Numbered from the stretch's first letter, positions 1-10,724 are shown. The stretch: 64,000 bases of DNA from Pararge aegeria (GCF_905163445.1 NC_053195.1:1602501-1666500), one strand, 5' to 3'. The notes: generated from the sequence alone by a model not told the origin. Numbers and translations: made by a program.

Positions 1-186
1 ATCATTCCCCCCCCCCACTTCTCAAAAAAAGAAAGTTTCTTTCAACAAATTCCTCACGACTCTTTAATAAACCATAGAAAAGAGCTAGACAAAAGTGCAC
101 TTAACATAAACACTACACTTTAGTTCCCATTAAAACAGACACTATCTAAACCATTTACAGTAAATCAAATCGAGTATAAATAAATA
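1..186. other. AT-rich flank, no gene seen
   Basis: Opens with a C-run at 7-16, then AT-rich sequence. No coding signal or repeat family recognised. Confidence 0.5.
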
Positions 187-420
187 AATTCATATTAAAC
201 GGGTGTCCCGTCGCTTTCAACGACACGCGATACAAGACACGCCGGCGGCACATTGTCGCTCCGCAATTTGCTACCCCGAATCAATTTGCCACTTTTTGTC
301 GCGATGCTGTCGCGCGATTCAATTTTCTGTTAAGTGCGCTTGCGCACCGCCTCCGAGTGTTTTGCTGTAACGGGCCGGCGATTCACTAAACTCGTTGAAT
401 CGAGGACTTGTAAACTTTTT
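187..420. other. CpG-rich segment with a short perfect palindrome
   Basis: Clearly richer in G+C and CpG than its surroundings. It contains the palindrome GTGCGC-TT-GCGCAC at 334-347 and a dyad of GATTCA/TGAATC type near 383-403; a related dyad recurs near 1063-1082. It may be a diverged repeat, or a promoter or 5' exon of a neighbouring gene. No start codon context or splice pair makes either reading firm. Confidence 0.3.
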
Positions 421-485
421 GTGAAACGAACTTTTTAATAGTTATGTTTTTAATTGATTACTGATTTTATATTTGAAAAAATATT

Positions 486-784
486 GAGTTTAAGTTGGGT
501 AGGAGCTCGACTTAAATTTCGGGGGGCCGAGTTTGAATCCCAGGACGCACCTCTAGCTTTTCTAAGTTATCAAAATATCACTTGCTTCAACGGTGAAGGA
601 AAACATCGTGAGGAAACCTGGCATGCCTTAGTTCTACATAACGTTCTAAAAGTTGTGTGGAGTCCACCAATCCGCACTGGGCCAGCGTGGTGGACTACGG
701 CCTTAACCCCTTCTCATTGTGGGAGGAGACCTGTGCTCTGTAGTGGGCCGGTACTGGGTTGATATGGCGATGATGATGATGATT
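486..784 (+). mobile_element. SINE family SA, near full length
   Basis: Family definition. SA has a tRNA-like head (A-box-like GCCCAGTGGGTAGG, B-box-like GAGTTCGAATCCC), then a body with ATCACTTGCTTCAACGGTGA, a block reading CACTGGGCCAGCGTGGTGGA, a block TAGTGGGCCGGTAATGGGTT, and a GATGATGAT 3' end. Here the A box is decayed but the B-box-like GAGTTTGAATCC and all body blocks are present. Pol III-type SINEs with this body are common in lepidopteran genomes. The 102-codon frame at 454-762 is a chance frame across this SINE. Confidence 0.85.
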
Positions 785-1227
785 GCGTTTATCTAGTGCG
801 GTAAATGGCTAATGTATCGTCATTATTTTAAGCCTATTAACTTACACACTGCTGAGGAAACACTTCCTTTCTCATTGAAGGAAGGACTTAAAGTTTTGAT
901 AGGATTAGGCTCCGTGATATTCTACCCAATAAAAACAATTTGCGCAACAACGTGTCCCAATGCTGTCAATATTTTTTCTATTATTTTTGTAACGGATCCA
1001 CGATTCATTTGCCACGTTGAATCGAAGACTGGTAATGTTTTGCCGATACGAGTTGACGATTCATTAAACCCATTGAATCAGTACTCGATCATCTGTTCTC
1101 AATTCAACTTTTTGTAGTGTTCTAATCTTTGTTTTCGTTCTAAAACAATTGTGAGATTTACTATATAGTGTATATATAGCAAGCTGTTTTATTTTATCTG
1201 TATCTGTTATTAACCTAGATGTAAACC
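785..1227. other. No gene recognised
   Basis: A 101-codon frame at 812-1117 shows no recognised domain. Its distal part holds the GATTCA/TGAATC dyad also seen near 383-403, which suggests an old repeat rather than a protein. Confidence 0.4.
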
Positions 1228-1437
1228 ATTGCGTTGGGAAGTCTTTGGCTTCCTTTTCGGAGGGACTGAATTCGTTCCCCAGCACGTAGGTACCTCTAAC
1301 TTTTTGGAGCTATGTGCGATTTATAAATTTAATTATATACCTTTTGCGGGGAAGGAAAACAGCGTGAGGAAACCTGTATGTCTGAAAGTTCTCCATACTG
1401 TTCTCAAGAGCGTGACAAGTGTATTAATCCGCGGCTG
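1228..1437 (+). mobile_element. SA copy, diverged
   Basis: SA blocks are visible in order: a CCCAGCACG head region, the CTCTAACTTTTTGGAG segment, a GGGAAGGAAAACA segment and GTGAGGAAACCTGTATG. The 3' third is lost after ATCCGCGG. Confidence 0.65.
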
Positions 1438-1479
1438 ATTATGAAAACATTGCATTGCTTTAACATCATGATCGTTATC

Positions 1480-1575
1480 GGTCTACTACAGGAGTCGGTT
1501 CCTTCCCACAATTAGAACGGGCTAAGGCCGTAATCCACCACGCTTGCCCATTGCGGATTGGTGGACGCTATATGA
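1480..1575 (-). mobile_element. SA 3' fragment, inverted relative to the preceding copy
   Basis: Read on the minus strand it shows the TTGGTGGA block, a CTTAGCCCGTTC segment and a TGTAGTAGACC-like end. Together with 1228-1437 it makes an inverted SA pair. Confidence 0.6.
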
Positions 1576-2182
1576 TATATGGTTACGCTAAATACCAATA
1601 TCTTACAAAAATGGGAGAAATATAAAAGCCGAGTTGCTAGTATGCAATTTAAAACTTTGTTTAATTGACCAACAATTGAAGCCTAATAAGCTTTATAAGT
1701 TTATTTTTAAAAAAATAATTTTATTATAATTTACGCCACATTGAGTTTAACATCGGACATAATTAGGATAGACATAAAAGCAAGTTAAATATACGGTATT
1801 CATAATTTAATATACTCGAAACTTTAAAACTGAATAATTTATGTGACATAGCAATTTATGCCTGCTTTTCTTAATTTACGACTTGAGCACTACAAAAAAC
1901 TCATATTATCGTAGTTTAAACACAATTTAAATTACATAGGAATTATTTATTAACAATGGAGAATGGAAGAATAACTCGCGGACGTCAGCAGTAAATCAAC
2001 GTCTATTTTTTTACGACAAACTATGATACTTGTAACAAAATATTATAATGGCTATATTGTGTCACGGTAAGTATACATAATTTAGCGGAATGTAATCAAA
2101 TACTACTCATACAAGCAATAAATGCGTGGAATTTCTGGTTTTCCGTGGAACTGTGATTTCTTCATAGTATAAAGACCCCTTG
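1576..2182. other. No gene or clear repeat seen
   Basis: AT-rich sequence with no recognised family and no long frame. Confidence 0.5.
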
Positions 2183-2265
2183 GAGTTGATAGCCCAGTGG
2201 GTAGGACTTTAACTTTACGTTCGAGGGGCCGAGATCAAATCCCACCTCTTACTTTTATAAGTAAA
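2183..2265 (+). mobile_element. SA 5' half, interrupted by a LINE
   Basis: tRNA-like head with A-box-like GATAGCCCAGTGGGTAGGAC and B-box-like GAGATCAAATCCCACC. It breaks off at about 2265 and resumes at about 2665; a LINE fragment occupies the gap. Confidence 0.75.
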
Positions 2266-2657
2266 CTTAAGAGTTTGAAACATCGTCGCAAGGTTGCCTG
2301 CCTTTCGGTATTCCATAGGATATATTTCGGAGAGTGTGCTCAAGAACTATTTGATCTAGCTCCCCCTTCGCCTTTTTACCATCGAACCGCGAGGTACCGT
2401 AATCATCTGCATCCCTACGTGGTCGATATACCGCGGACGCGTACGAAGCGCTTCGCATCTTCGTTTCTGGTCCGCCATTAGGATCTGAAATGCTCTTCCA
2501 GCTTCCATTTTCCTCAGTTCCTACAATATACCGTACCTTCATATCAAGAGTGAATAGGCATCTTCTAGGCAAGCGCGCTCTACCTTAGGCTGCATCATCG
2601 CTTACGATCAGGTGTGATTGCAGTCAAGCGCTCGTCTATGAACATAAAAAAGTACTA
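2266..2657 (+). mobile_element. LINE 3' end: C-terminal ORF2 remnant plus 3' UTR
   Basis: The frame from about 2258 to 2481 reads as the C-terminal part of a non-LTR retrotransposon ORF2, with the motifs LKHRRKVACLSVF, FGECAQELFDL and PSPFYHRTAR. A frameshift near 2478 moves the continuation to another frame, where residues like NIPYLH and SRQARS appear. The 3' UTR (about 2585-2657) contains CTGCATCATCGCTTACGATC and ends in an A-run. Its tail closely matches that of SINE SB. 5'-truncated and dead. The clade is probably Jockey/CR1-like and was not resolved. Confidence 0.8.
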
Positions 2658-2664
2658 CGATTTA

Positions 2665-2822
2665 TGTAGTTGAAATATCACTTGCTTGAACGGTGAAGGA
2701 AAATATCGTGAAGAAATCTGCACGCCCGAGAGTTCTCCATTATGTTCTCAACAGCGTTTGGAGTCTACAAATCCGCTGGGCCATGGTGGTTTGTGGGCCA
2801 GTAATGGGTTGATATGATGTAT
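2665..2822 (+). mobile_element. SA 3' half, after the LINE insertion
   Basis: Resumes with AAATATCACTTGCTTGAACG and runs through the TCCGCTGGGCCA block to TAATGGGTTGATATGATG. It is the continuation of 2183-2265. Confidence 0.75.
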
Positions 2823-3104
2823 CTTAACCCAAATGGCAATAGTGTAGCGAGATTAGGCTAAATCTCAATTTACTAAGAGAGAGGAGATAAGGCTGCAGGC
2901 GTCAATCAGGAATATATACTATTTATACATACATATTTACACGGGTTATAGAGCTGCACCAAGAAAGATAATTTTAAAATTATATTTCTAAGCGCGTTAA
3001 ACGAGGGGTTAAAAATATTATTTGAGTTAAATACATACTCTACTCGTGTTAATTATAGAATGGTTTAAATTACAATTCCATAGGTAATATTTTATCAAAA
3101 TAAA
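2823..3104. other. No gene or clear repeat seen
   Basis: AT-rich spacer between SINE fragments. Confidence 0.5.
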
Positions 3105-3172
3105 TATAGTCCCAAATTAAGCGTAGCTTGTTTTATGGGTACTAAGATAACTGATGAATAGATTATTATAGT
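3105..3172 (-). mobile_element. SINE family SC, short internal fragment
   Basis: Minus-strand match to the SC body: AGCGTAGCTTGTTTTATGGG followed by TACTAAGATAACTGATGAAT. Confidence 0.6.
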
Positions 3173-4492
3173 TTCACATGATATATCTTGGCATCCTTAA
3201 AACAAGGATTATAATTTTAAAACTGTTACAATATTCAGATAATGCTGCTTTAAGCAAGGGCATGAAGTAATAATAACCGGGACTGAAAGCTTAACTTACT
3301 TTCCGAGAAAACGGACGTCACGGTGACGTTAATAAGTAAAAACAATACTTGTTTTTATTGGCTTTTTAAATTCTTGCATTGCTAAGAAACTTGCTCTCCT
3401 TTCAAGACAGATATTATAGCAAGATGTAGGTAGTATGCTAGTTTAAAATTTTATTACTCTATTAAAACCATGTAGGGTCAGCCATCGGGAAGTAAATATT
3501 CCAAGCCATTAAAGTCTTTATGGGTCTTTATATTAGATAGAATCTCGTTCGCTAGTGTTTTTCTTATATCTCAATATATATGTATCCCGCTATCTTGTTT
3601 TGATATCAGTAATTAGATAGACATTTTAACGCACATCACGTTTTAAATTTACATTAGCGTCCGCCATACAGTCTGTATGCTTTACACAATTAAAGGTGCG
3701 TTTTACTAAAGCGTCGCAATACACGCAAAATATTTGCGGTTTAGTATTTATTCATCTCGTCATTGGCATTTATTTTGATTTTTCTTATAATAACTTAATT
3801 AGCAGGGCTAATTAAATATGTTCTCTTTTCAATCTTGATGAGCTGTAGAGAATAGCCGTAGCTTGTCTTATCACGTTATTTTTTTGTATGTATTTTAAAT
3901 GGATAAATAATAATTAGGAAAAACTGTTTTCAAGAGATTTATAGCCTGCATAAAATTTAACTAAGTCTAAGTTAAGTCTAAAGTTTAACTAATAAAGTAT
4001 ATCTTGATTAGGTAAATAGTGTTATTATAGTGTTAAAACGAGAATAGATGTGTGGGCAATTTAGCAAATGTTTCGACTATATTTGGTACTTTAAGAATAC
4101 TAATTACTTTAATAGCATAACTTATTTATTTAAAATTAAACCGCAATGTAAATAATATAATTGAAATAAGCTGCTCGATTTCAGTAACTGTTCTAACATG
4201 TTAGTCTCTTTGCATCAGATATCCTTAGCCGTCTGAATAATGCGCTCTCAAAACTTACCTTTATAGTGAAACCTCCGAAAGCCCGATTAGATGTTTAACA
4301 TAATTAAGTATTTATTCAAATTAATATTAAAATAAACACAAGCCAGTGGACAATCAGTGGGTGGAGGGCGATAGAATACTTCGATAAGGTTTTTAGAGCG
4401 TTCGGTGTCATATTTCATTGTTGTATACTAATCTCGCAGTGCCCTGAAGATCGTAGTCTTACAGTGCGTTTGCCGGTGATAGCTGAACATGT
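3173..4492. other. 1.3 kb without gene or clear repeat
   Basis: AT-rich. Near 3315-3330 there is a small dyad ACGTCAC/GTGACGT. Nothing else stands out. Confidence 0.5.
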
Positions 4493-4692
4493 TTTTGACG
4501 ACCTCTCTAGCATAGTGGTGAGCGCTTTGGTCTTATAAGTGGGAGGTCCTTGATTAGCTCCCCGGCAAACAAACCACTGCCAAAACCTCTCAACAGACTA
4601 GACCAGAGAAAAATCAATAATTATGGAATTCTAAACTGCCCATACCAAGGATCTGATCCGGGATCCGCCTTGAGCCAGTGAGGTCGTCAAAA
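4493..4692. repeat. Inverted pair of SINE SB heads (foldback)
   Basis: A plus-strand SB head (4498 to about 4565: ACCTCTCTAGCATAGTGGTG then GTGGGAGGTCC) is followed at once by a minus-strand SB head running from 4692 back to about 4566. The outermost 13 bases, TTTTGACGACCTC (4493-4505) and GAGGTCGTCAAAA (4680-4692), are perfect reverse complements, so the pairing includes bases outside the SINE start. Neither head keeps its body or 3' tail. Confidence 0.7.
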
Positions 4693-5204
4693 GCTTAAAT
4701 TGGTTTTCTTTTTAAGGATCAGTTAGTAGTAGGTGTGACATTTAACAGTCCCAAATATATGAGACCGCCCGCAGATCCACTGGTGTCGCTATTTTTATTC
4801 AATGACTGAATTATTATTGACTTCTATGCATATTATAAAAACACGGACACTTAAAGTCTAGACAATATTTTTTTAGTCTTCAAAATTGGAGTCCGCATTG
4901 TATACAAAATTACCGATCATGCAGTTTGCAATTCAAATTGGCAGTTGTTTTTAAAATGGTGTGATGTTATGTGAGGTCACAATCACGGCGATAACCGTTT
5001 GATAACCAGATTCGACAGACCGTTTGATTTAGCTACAAGCGATAATCTGCTGATGAATTTTACTTTGTGTTGCGGTTATAGTATTTACACTCTTTGTATT
5101 TACTTACACAGGCACATTCTGAGAAGGCTTAGAGTTACTTAGTGGGCGATAGAAAGAACTATATTGTTAGTATGTGATCACATCAGGAATGAGAAGATCC
5201 GTAG
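4693..5204. other. No gene or clear repeat seen
   Basis: AT-rich, with no frame of note. Confidence 0.5.
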
Positions 5205-5515
5205 TTAGTTAGTTAGATCTTTATTTGCATAATACACACGTTTACATAGATGTCATTTAAATATCAATTACGAAGTCACAATGTATTGCAATTAGCTGGC
5301 GTGCAAATATTACAAACCATTGATTGGAATTAACACACAGAAAAAATAATAATTACATAAAAAACAAAACAGAATAAATTTTAGAACATGCTACTTAAAT
5401 ACAATACAATAATACAATAGCGGTAATAATAATTAGAGTAAAAAAATTAGTAAAAAAAATCAGAAACAATAATTGAAACGTACGATCCGATCTGATCCGA
5501 TCAGAACTAGAAACA
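5205..5515 (-). mobile_element. Possible LINE 3' tail
   Basis: Begins with a GTTA-rich simple repeat and GATCTTTATTTGCATAATAC, the pattern expected for a minus-strand LINE 3' end (tail ...AATAAAGATC then a simple repeat). A similar start lies near 21000. The rest is A-rich and unassigned. Confidence 0.35.
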
Positions 5516-5521
5516 CTTAGT

Positions 5522-5652
5522 TCGGAGAACCCATGGACCCAAGGTTCTGGAATGGCTTATCAGAACAGAACTAAACAGCGTTGAAAGACCCCACCGACAG
5601 ATGACATAAGACAGATGCCATAAATAAGATGCAGGGAGCCCTGGAAGAACTA
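5522..5652 (+). mobile_element. RTE-type LINE C-terminal fragment
   Basis: One frame reads GPKVLEW at about 5532-5552, and further on there is sequence of the type encoding RPTDD and a GCAGGGAGCCCTGG segment. These match the conserved C-terminal end of RTE-class ORF2 proteins (VLEWRP...RWTDDI...VAGSRW). Stops and small deletions break the frame. Related fragments lie at 13100-13330, 43568-43895 and 49236-49310. Confidence 0.65.
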
Positions 5653-5679
5653 CCAGGCATGCATGATGTTTAACTAGCC

Positions 5680-5737
5680 GAGGATCGAACTAGGTAGAAA
5701 GAAAGCCGATGACTTATCCACTAAGCTACCCGTGCCC
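5680..5737 (-). mobile_element. tRNA-like SINE head of a separate family
   Basis: On the minus strand it reads GGGTAGCTTAGTGGATAAG (A-box-like), then after a C/T-rich stretch TAGTTCGATCC (B-box-like). Spacing suits a Pol III promoter. It differs from the SA, SB, SC and SG heads. It could be a degraded tRNA pseudogene instead; no cloverleaf could be completed. Confidence 0.45.
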
Positions 5738-5915
5738 TGTAGTGGGCTCTCAGGCATGCAGGCCTCACGATGTTTTCTATCACCGTTGAAGCCAGTAATA
5801 TAACAATTGCTTGGTTCGTAACTTAAAGCTAGAGAAAGAAAAATTAAAGCTGCCCATGCTGGCATTCGAACTCGGTCCACTGAGAGTGAAGCCCAAATCG
5901 TAACCACAAGGTAAT
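5738..5915 (-). mobile_element. SA copy with internal deletion
   Basis: Starts with the 3' block GCCCTGTAGTGGGC, jumps directly to CTCAGGCATGCAGGCCTCAC, and continues to a recognisable head, with B-box complement GGCATTCGAACTCGG. Roughly the middle third is missing. Confidence 0.7.
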
Positions 5916-6144
5916 CCCATACAACATTACTAATTTATAATTAAAATTTCAAAATTGAGTCCTCGCTCAGAATCATGCGTTTTACTAGTAGTTCTGATTA
6001 CGTTCTTCTAGTGATTTAGATCTACAGTTCGAAAGGTTAATGGAGTGCAACACAATTTGCTCTGATTGACAAAAACTACTATCTACGAATGATTTGATTT
6101 ATGCAACATTGACATAAAGCCATTGCAAAACGATTCAGTTCCAT

Positions 6145-6329
6145 CGGAAATGTATAAATATAAATATACTACGACAATTTACACATCGCTATTTAGCCCT
6201 AAAGTAAGCGTAGCTTGTGTTATGGGTGCTGAAATGATTGATGAATAATTTATGAATAATATACATAAATACTTATGTTATAGATAAATACCCATAAATA
6301 CCCAGACACTGAAAAACATTCATGTTCAT
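6145..6329 (-). mobile_element. SC 3' half
   Basis: Minus-strand SC: TACTACGACAATTTACACAT at the tail end, then AAGCGTAGCTTGTGTTATGG, then the CACCCAGACACTGAAAAAC-type segment. It stops where an HR copy begins. Confidence 0.75.
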
Positions 6330-6490
6330 TATGAAAATTAAGCTTAATTTGCTCTGTAAGCTTAGTTTAATCTGTATGGTGTAATTTATTATTTCTTCAA
6401 TCCTTATACTCCACACCAAACAGATCTTCGGCAATGTACCATGCAGATTCTCCTGCTTTTCGCGGACAATAGAAAATTCAGCATACAAGG
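6330..6490. repeat. HR family copy with inverted junction
   Basis: Plus-orientation HR blocks (AAATTAAGCTTAATTTGCT, then TTTCTTCAATCCTTATACTC and the CACCAAACAGATCTTCGG segment) run into an inverted HR piece, CAGATTCTCCTGCTTTTCGC. The ribozyme-like core is absent from this copy. Confidence 0.65.
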
Positions 6491-6799
6491 TCCTGATGAC
6501 AACTACTAAAATCAGAACCCTTTCGCCGTGTGGAGTAATTTCGGAGTCAGTTGGAGCCCCATAAATTATTCATGAAGCGTAACCACATTATCCGTCATTA
6601 TAATACATCGCCCGGCGAGATCTTTAATTTCAATATGGTTGCGTAATGTGCTTTAAATTTTTCCGCGGCCTGGCGAAATTATCGGCGTGCAAAAACTGAG
6701 GCCCTGTAAAGCTTGTACACACTAGATGGTCAACTGTATTGCTTGTTCAACACTGTCGGTGATTTGAGTTACAAGTTTAAAGCTGGCAACGTACTGGTG
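6491..6799. other. No gene recognised
   Basis: Low-copy within this window. Contains TAAATTATTCATGA near 6563. Nothing supports a function. Confidence 0.4.
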
Positions 6800-7065
6800 G
6801 CTGGTCAATCACGCAAAAACGGCTAAACGGATTTGGATGAAATTTGTCATGCATATCCTTTGATATGTAGAATAACATAGGCTATCTTTTATCCCGATTC
6901 CTTAAATAGTTCCCGAGGGAAAATGGAAAATTGTTTAACTAGCTAAGCCGCGGGCAGACAGCTTTGAAATTCGGTATGCATGTCATCTATGCTATGGAAA
7001 AGGACATGTACTTTCTATACCGATGTCTCAAATAGTTCTCGCGGTAGGATTAGAAATTGTCAACG
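6800..7065 (+). mobile_element. Two adjacent degraded copies of a retroposon- or Helitron-type tail
   Basis: The first part carries AACGGCTAAACGGATTTGGA and GAATAACATAGGCTATCTTT, ending in AGCCGCGGGCAGACAGC. A second, related stretch (about 6966-7065) repeats the GGTATGCATGTC and AAATAGTTCTCGCGG pattern. Such tails are widespread in insects. No complete terminus is preserved. Confidence 0.45.
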
Positions 7066-8937
7066 AGCGAAGCTTAAGACCAAATTCTGAAAATCAACGC
7101 AGACTAAGTCTTGGGCAGAAGCTAGTAAAAATATAAAAAAAGTTAGAGGTGCGTGTGGAACTTGAACGCAATTCCTACTAATATACCTACAGAATGGCTT
7201 GCGTCTCCAGTGGTCCCAGTCACGAAAATAAAACAATTGTAAATTTTGATCCCGATAGGGTATCAAACTCTGGACCGAATGGGATTTGTTAAAACCGATA
7301 GCTAGACAGAACAGTAAGGCAATTAAAGATATTAAATATTTTTGTGAATTTCTTTATTTCTCTTTTTGTTTGATATTGCATTATATTACTTGATTCATTT
7401 GCCTCATCTTTAAGTATTGGCTATTCTTTTCATTCCGCCATAATAATATTCTCTTTATACCAATGGAAAATTTAGATAACATCTCAACGTATCCCGAATC
7501 GCTTTGAACTGCAGCATTATTGAAAAATAAAATAAAAAAACTTATCCACGTCTTTTTATTAGCGTAATATTCAATACACCTCAAAGCTTCATGTAAGTAG
7601 GTATACGATTATAAATGATTTGCAAAAAACCTGAACACAAATGAAATCGCTCATTACAATAAATTTCACACATAGCCTCGCCGAGAGTTTATTTTTAGTT
7701 ATAATTCTATACAGGCAATTTGTTGTAGCTACTGTCGATGACTAAGCTGATTTTGATGTCATTAGAAATATATAAAGATATAAGAGATTACGATGAAAGG
7801 CAAAGAGTGAAAGTCAACACAATATGTATTAGTGGAATAGGGTAACCACTCTGCTCTAAGAAATCCAAATTTCTCGATATAACTACAAATGCCTGAAAAG
7901 TCGTCCATCTATAATAAACATAGACTGTTATTGCAACTTATCTGTTCTGTTCTAATAACTAAAGCTTGTGGCATAGCGTACCAAGAAGTTTCAGTCGCGA
8001 TCAGTGGAGCTCATAGCATATAGGTAGGAACAGTGGTGGGAGGATTGATTTTGTCTTAATATAATGAAAATATTGATTTTACCTTCTTATAGGGAATATA
8101 TTATAGGGAAAAATATTCTCCAGAAATGCCAGATGAAACATTCATTCCAACCAGTCATCTGTTTAGTTTTGTTTTTTTATTAAAAAGGAAACACCACGTA
8201 AATCCTCGGAATAACGCTTTCTCACAAACCATCTTTTTAGATTATTGGAGCATTAGATATTTTAGCCAAAAATTCCGAAATAATGTATTTCGAAAGATTT
8301 AACTGCGTAGTGACTTTTCTCATTATCACTTATCATAGCAAGTTTAACTTCATGTTCAATGTACCCATTAAATTTCGTTGACATGGTGACCCTAGCGAAA
8401 TGTTACGAATTTTGCCCAGTTAAATAACGTAGTTAAACTCAACAGCCACGCCAAATTTAACCATGGTTAACGGGCATCAACACTTTCTTTTCCTTTGTGA
8501 CCGCCAGGACAGGGCGTCACAATGTCGATCATAGAATCGATTTTGAATCGGATCGTGATTATCGGATACGAATTATAGTGCACTAACGGTAGTGGTTTGT
8601 GATTTTCTATCGCTGATTAGGTCTATTGTTGAATTTTGGGTGTTCAAATAGAATGCTCATTAAAAGTTCAGCCGGTGTGGTATGGGACCGAGTGCTAAAG
8701 AATCGATCCATCATTATTGCATCGAGTAGTTTGAATCGAGAAATGTAAACGAGTGGAATGTGGGCAATTATTTTGACCTTTGAATTACAAACCCAATTGT
8801 CCAAAAGCTTGTTAATTGGCTTTTGATAAAAAAAATTGTTCTACTGATTGAAATTTAGGGATATCGTTAGCTGATTATTTTTTAATCGTATTGATAACTT
8901 TGCGGACTATGCAGATCTGAATTGGGCCTTTTATTTT
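7066..8937. other. 1.9 kb with no gene recognised
   Basis: Only a short TGGGCAGAAGCTAGT tail-like piece (7113-7127) is suggestive of a transposon end. Frames of 65-68 codons on the minus strand (7060-7266, 7381-7584, 8607-8804) have no recognised domain. Confidence 0.45.
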
Positions 8938-8939
8938 TC

Positions 8940-8984
8940 TGCGCGCGCGTGCCTGTGTGTGTTTGTGATGTATGTATATATGTC
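8940..8984. repeat. CG/GT/AT-alternating microsatellite
   Basis: GCGCGCGCGTG followed by GTGTGTGTTTGTG and GTATGTATATATG: a purine-pyrimidine alternating tract. Confidence 0.8.
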
Positions 8985-10294
8985 ACCTTTCTGTGCTAAT
9001 TGCCCAATTATTTAATACAGTAGCACGTCTAAAGTAATATAAATATTGTAGTTTATACCACCACGGTGCCAAGATCATAGTAGGTGTATCTAACACTTAT
9101 GCATTGAGATCGTACTTATGAGCGCAAACAACCTTTAACTGCTAATTCCCGGAGGAGTTGGGTATCTCGCGGACTTTTTGATGCTACCGTCTTAGAAATA
9201 CCCCTGAAGTAACGTTAAAACCGGTTTCATAGATCTAAAATCAGACCTCGGAAAATTGTTAAGTCCTTTTGCTTTTCGATGGTCAGTTTTCAAACAAAAG
9301 AGACAGCATTAGAAGTCGTTTGGGGGTTATGATTCTACAATCTATAATACAGATATAATTATTTTCGGTTACCACATCCTAAAAACAAGAGAAAAAAAAA
9401 TATCTTTAACTTGTAAAACACGAGTTAGAATGACCACGTATATTTTTAGGAGCGGATTCAAAAATAATTTAAAAAAACGTGAAAAGTAAGTCAAGACTAA
9501 ACGAGCCGTAAATGCTAATTTCATGACACGTGGTAATCAGATTAAAAGATGCTAATTCAATTTTGATAACATCAATGGCGTAATTCTTTTACTACTCGTT
9601 ATTAATGAAGAAGATTCGAATATTTCCGTGTACTTATCTCGATCAAGCGACCTTATGGCGGGCGTTTTAAGAGCTACAGTTTTTAAGAGAAGCCTATCGA
9701 GTGTGCGCACACCTACGACAATAGTTTATAATTTAAATTATTCAACAAATAATTTTGTTGAGGACTTTATCTGATTCCAATAAATTTTGATTGCTGTTTT
9801 ATTACTTTATTACTTACTTTCTACGCCTATCTTTATTCATTTGTTTCTAGAAGTTGCGTCGTAAACTCAACGATAGAAAATTAGAAAACCTACATTTAAA
9901 ATATTTAAGAACTCAACTCAAATCCTGTATGGATTTTTGTATTGAGTTGAGACAAGTTTCAAGAATCCCAAATCTGATTATTTGTTATATATCCGATATA
10001 TGTACACGCTAACAAAAAGAAGTGACTTGAGGGATTCAACACTTAGAAATTTACGAGGCAAGTTACCAAATTTATTTTATTTTAAAAAGTAACAAAAGTA
10101 TTTAGTGTTTATTTGAGAAAGAATAATTTAACGAACATTTCAAAACACAAGTAGGTACCTGTTATTCTTATTTGTTTGTGATATGAATCAACTAAGTTAA
10201 TCAAACATGTTAAACGGAGATTTCCCCAACTTTAAATGAGATTGCCATTTTGGGAAACAATCTAAATGACTCTGAATTGCAGTTTTAAGACAGG
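8985..10294. other. 1.3 kb with no gene or clear repeat
   Basis: AT-rich; no long frame, no recognised family. Confidence 0.5.
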
Positions 10295-10362
10295 AAAAAA
10301 TCAATTGATATATATCAAGATAAAAATCAATTGATATATATCGTGATATATGTCACGATATA
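10295..10362. repeat. Short tandem duplication ending in a hairpin
   Basis: TCAATTGATATATATC occurs at 10301-10316 and again at 10327-10342, each preceded by an A-run. The second copy overlaps a perfect hairpin: TATATCGTGA (10337-10346), a 6-base loop, TCACGATATA (10353-10362). Confidence 0.8.
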
Positions 10363-10724
10363 GTCTTTAGTAAAAAATCCCAGTAATAGTAAAATTAAGA
10401 CTGGCTTAAGTTTGCGCGCATCCTTAATGACATGACGTTTCGAAGGCCATCGTCACCTTTCTCGGAAAATAACAGGGCATCATAAATAAGGTTGATGTAA
10501 TTGTATCAAATTGTTAGCAATCATAAGATAAAGTCGACCCACCGCCATGATTCCGTGGAATGCAACACTATATTTTGAATTATTTCGATTATTTCGCTTT
10601 CCAATAGTGTATGGGAGAGAAGTGTCGTGAGAGAAAGAATCTGTAGAATTTAGGTATCATTACAAAATATATATCTAGTTGATGTTATACTGATAGTCAA
10701 AATACCGTTTAGTGTGTTATAGTC
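10363..10724. other. No gene seen
   Basis: Contains a GACGTTTCGAAGGCCATCGT segment near 10433-10452 (see findings). Otherwise unremarkable. Confidence 0.4.

Noticed and set aside
454..762. 102-codon frame as a small protein
   Set aside because: Lies over a complete SA SINE; the same peptide pieces occur wherever SA is in that frame.
2267..2572. 101-codon minus-strand frame
   Set aside because: Antisense shadow of the LINE C-terminus on the plus strand.
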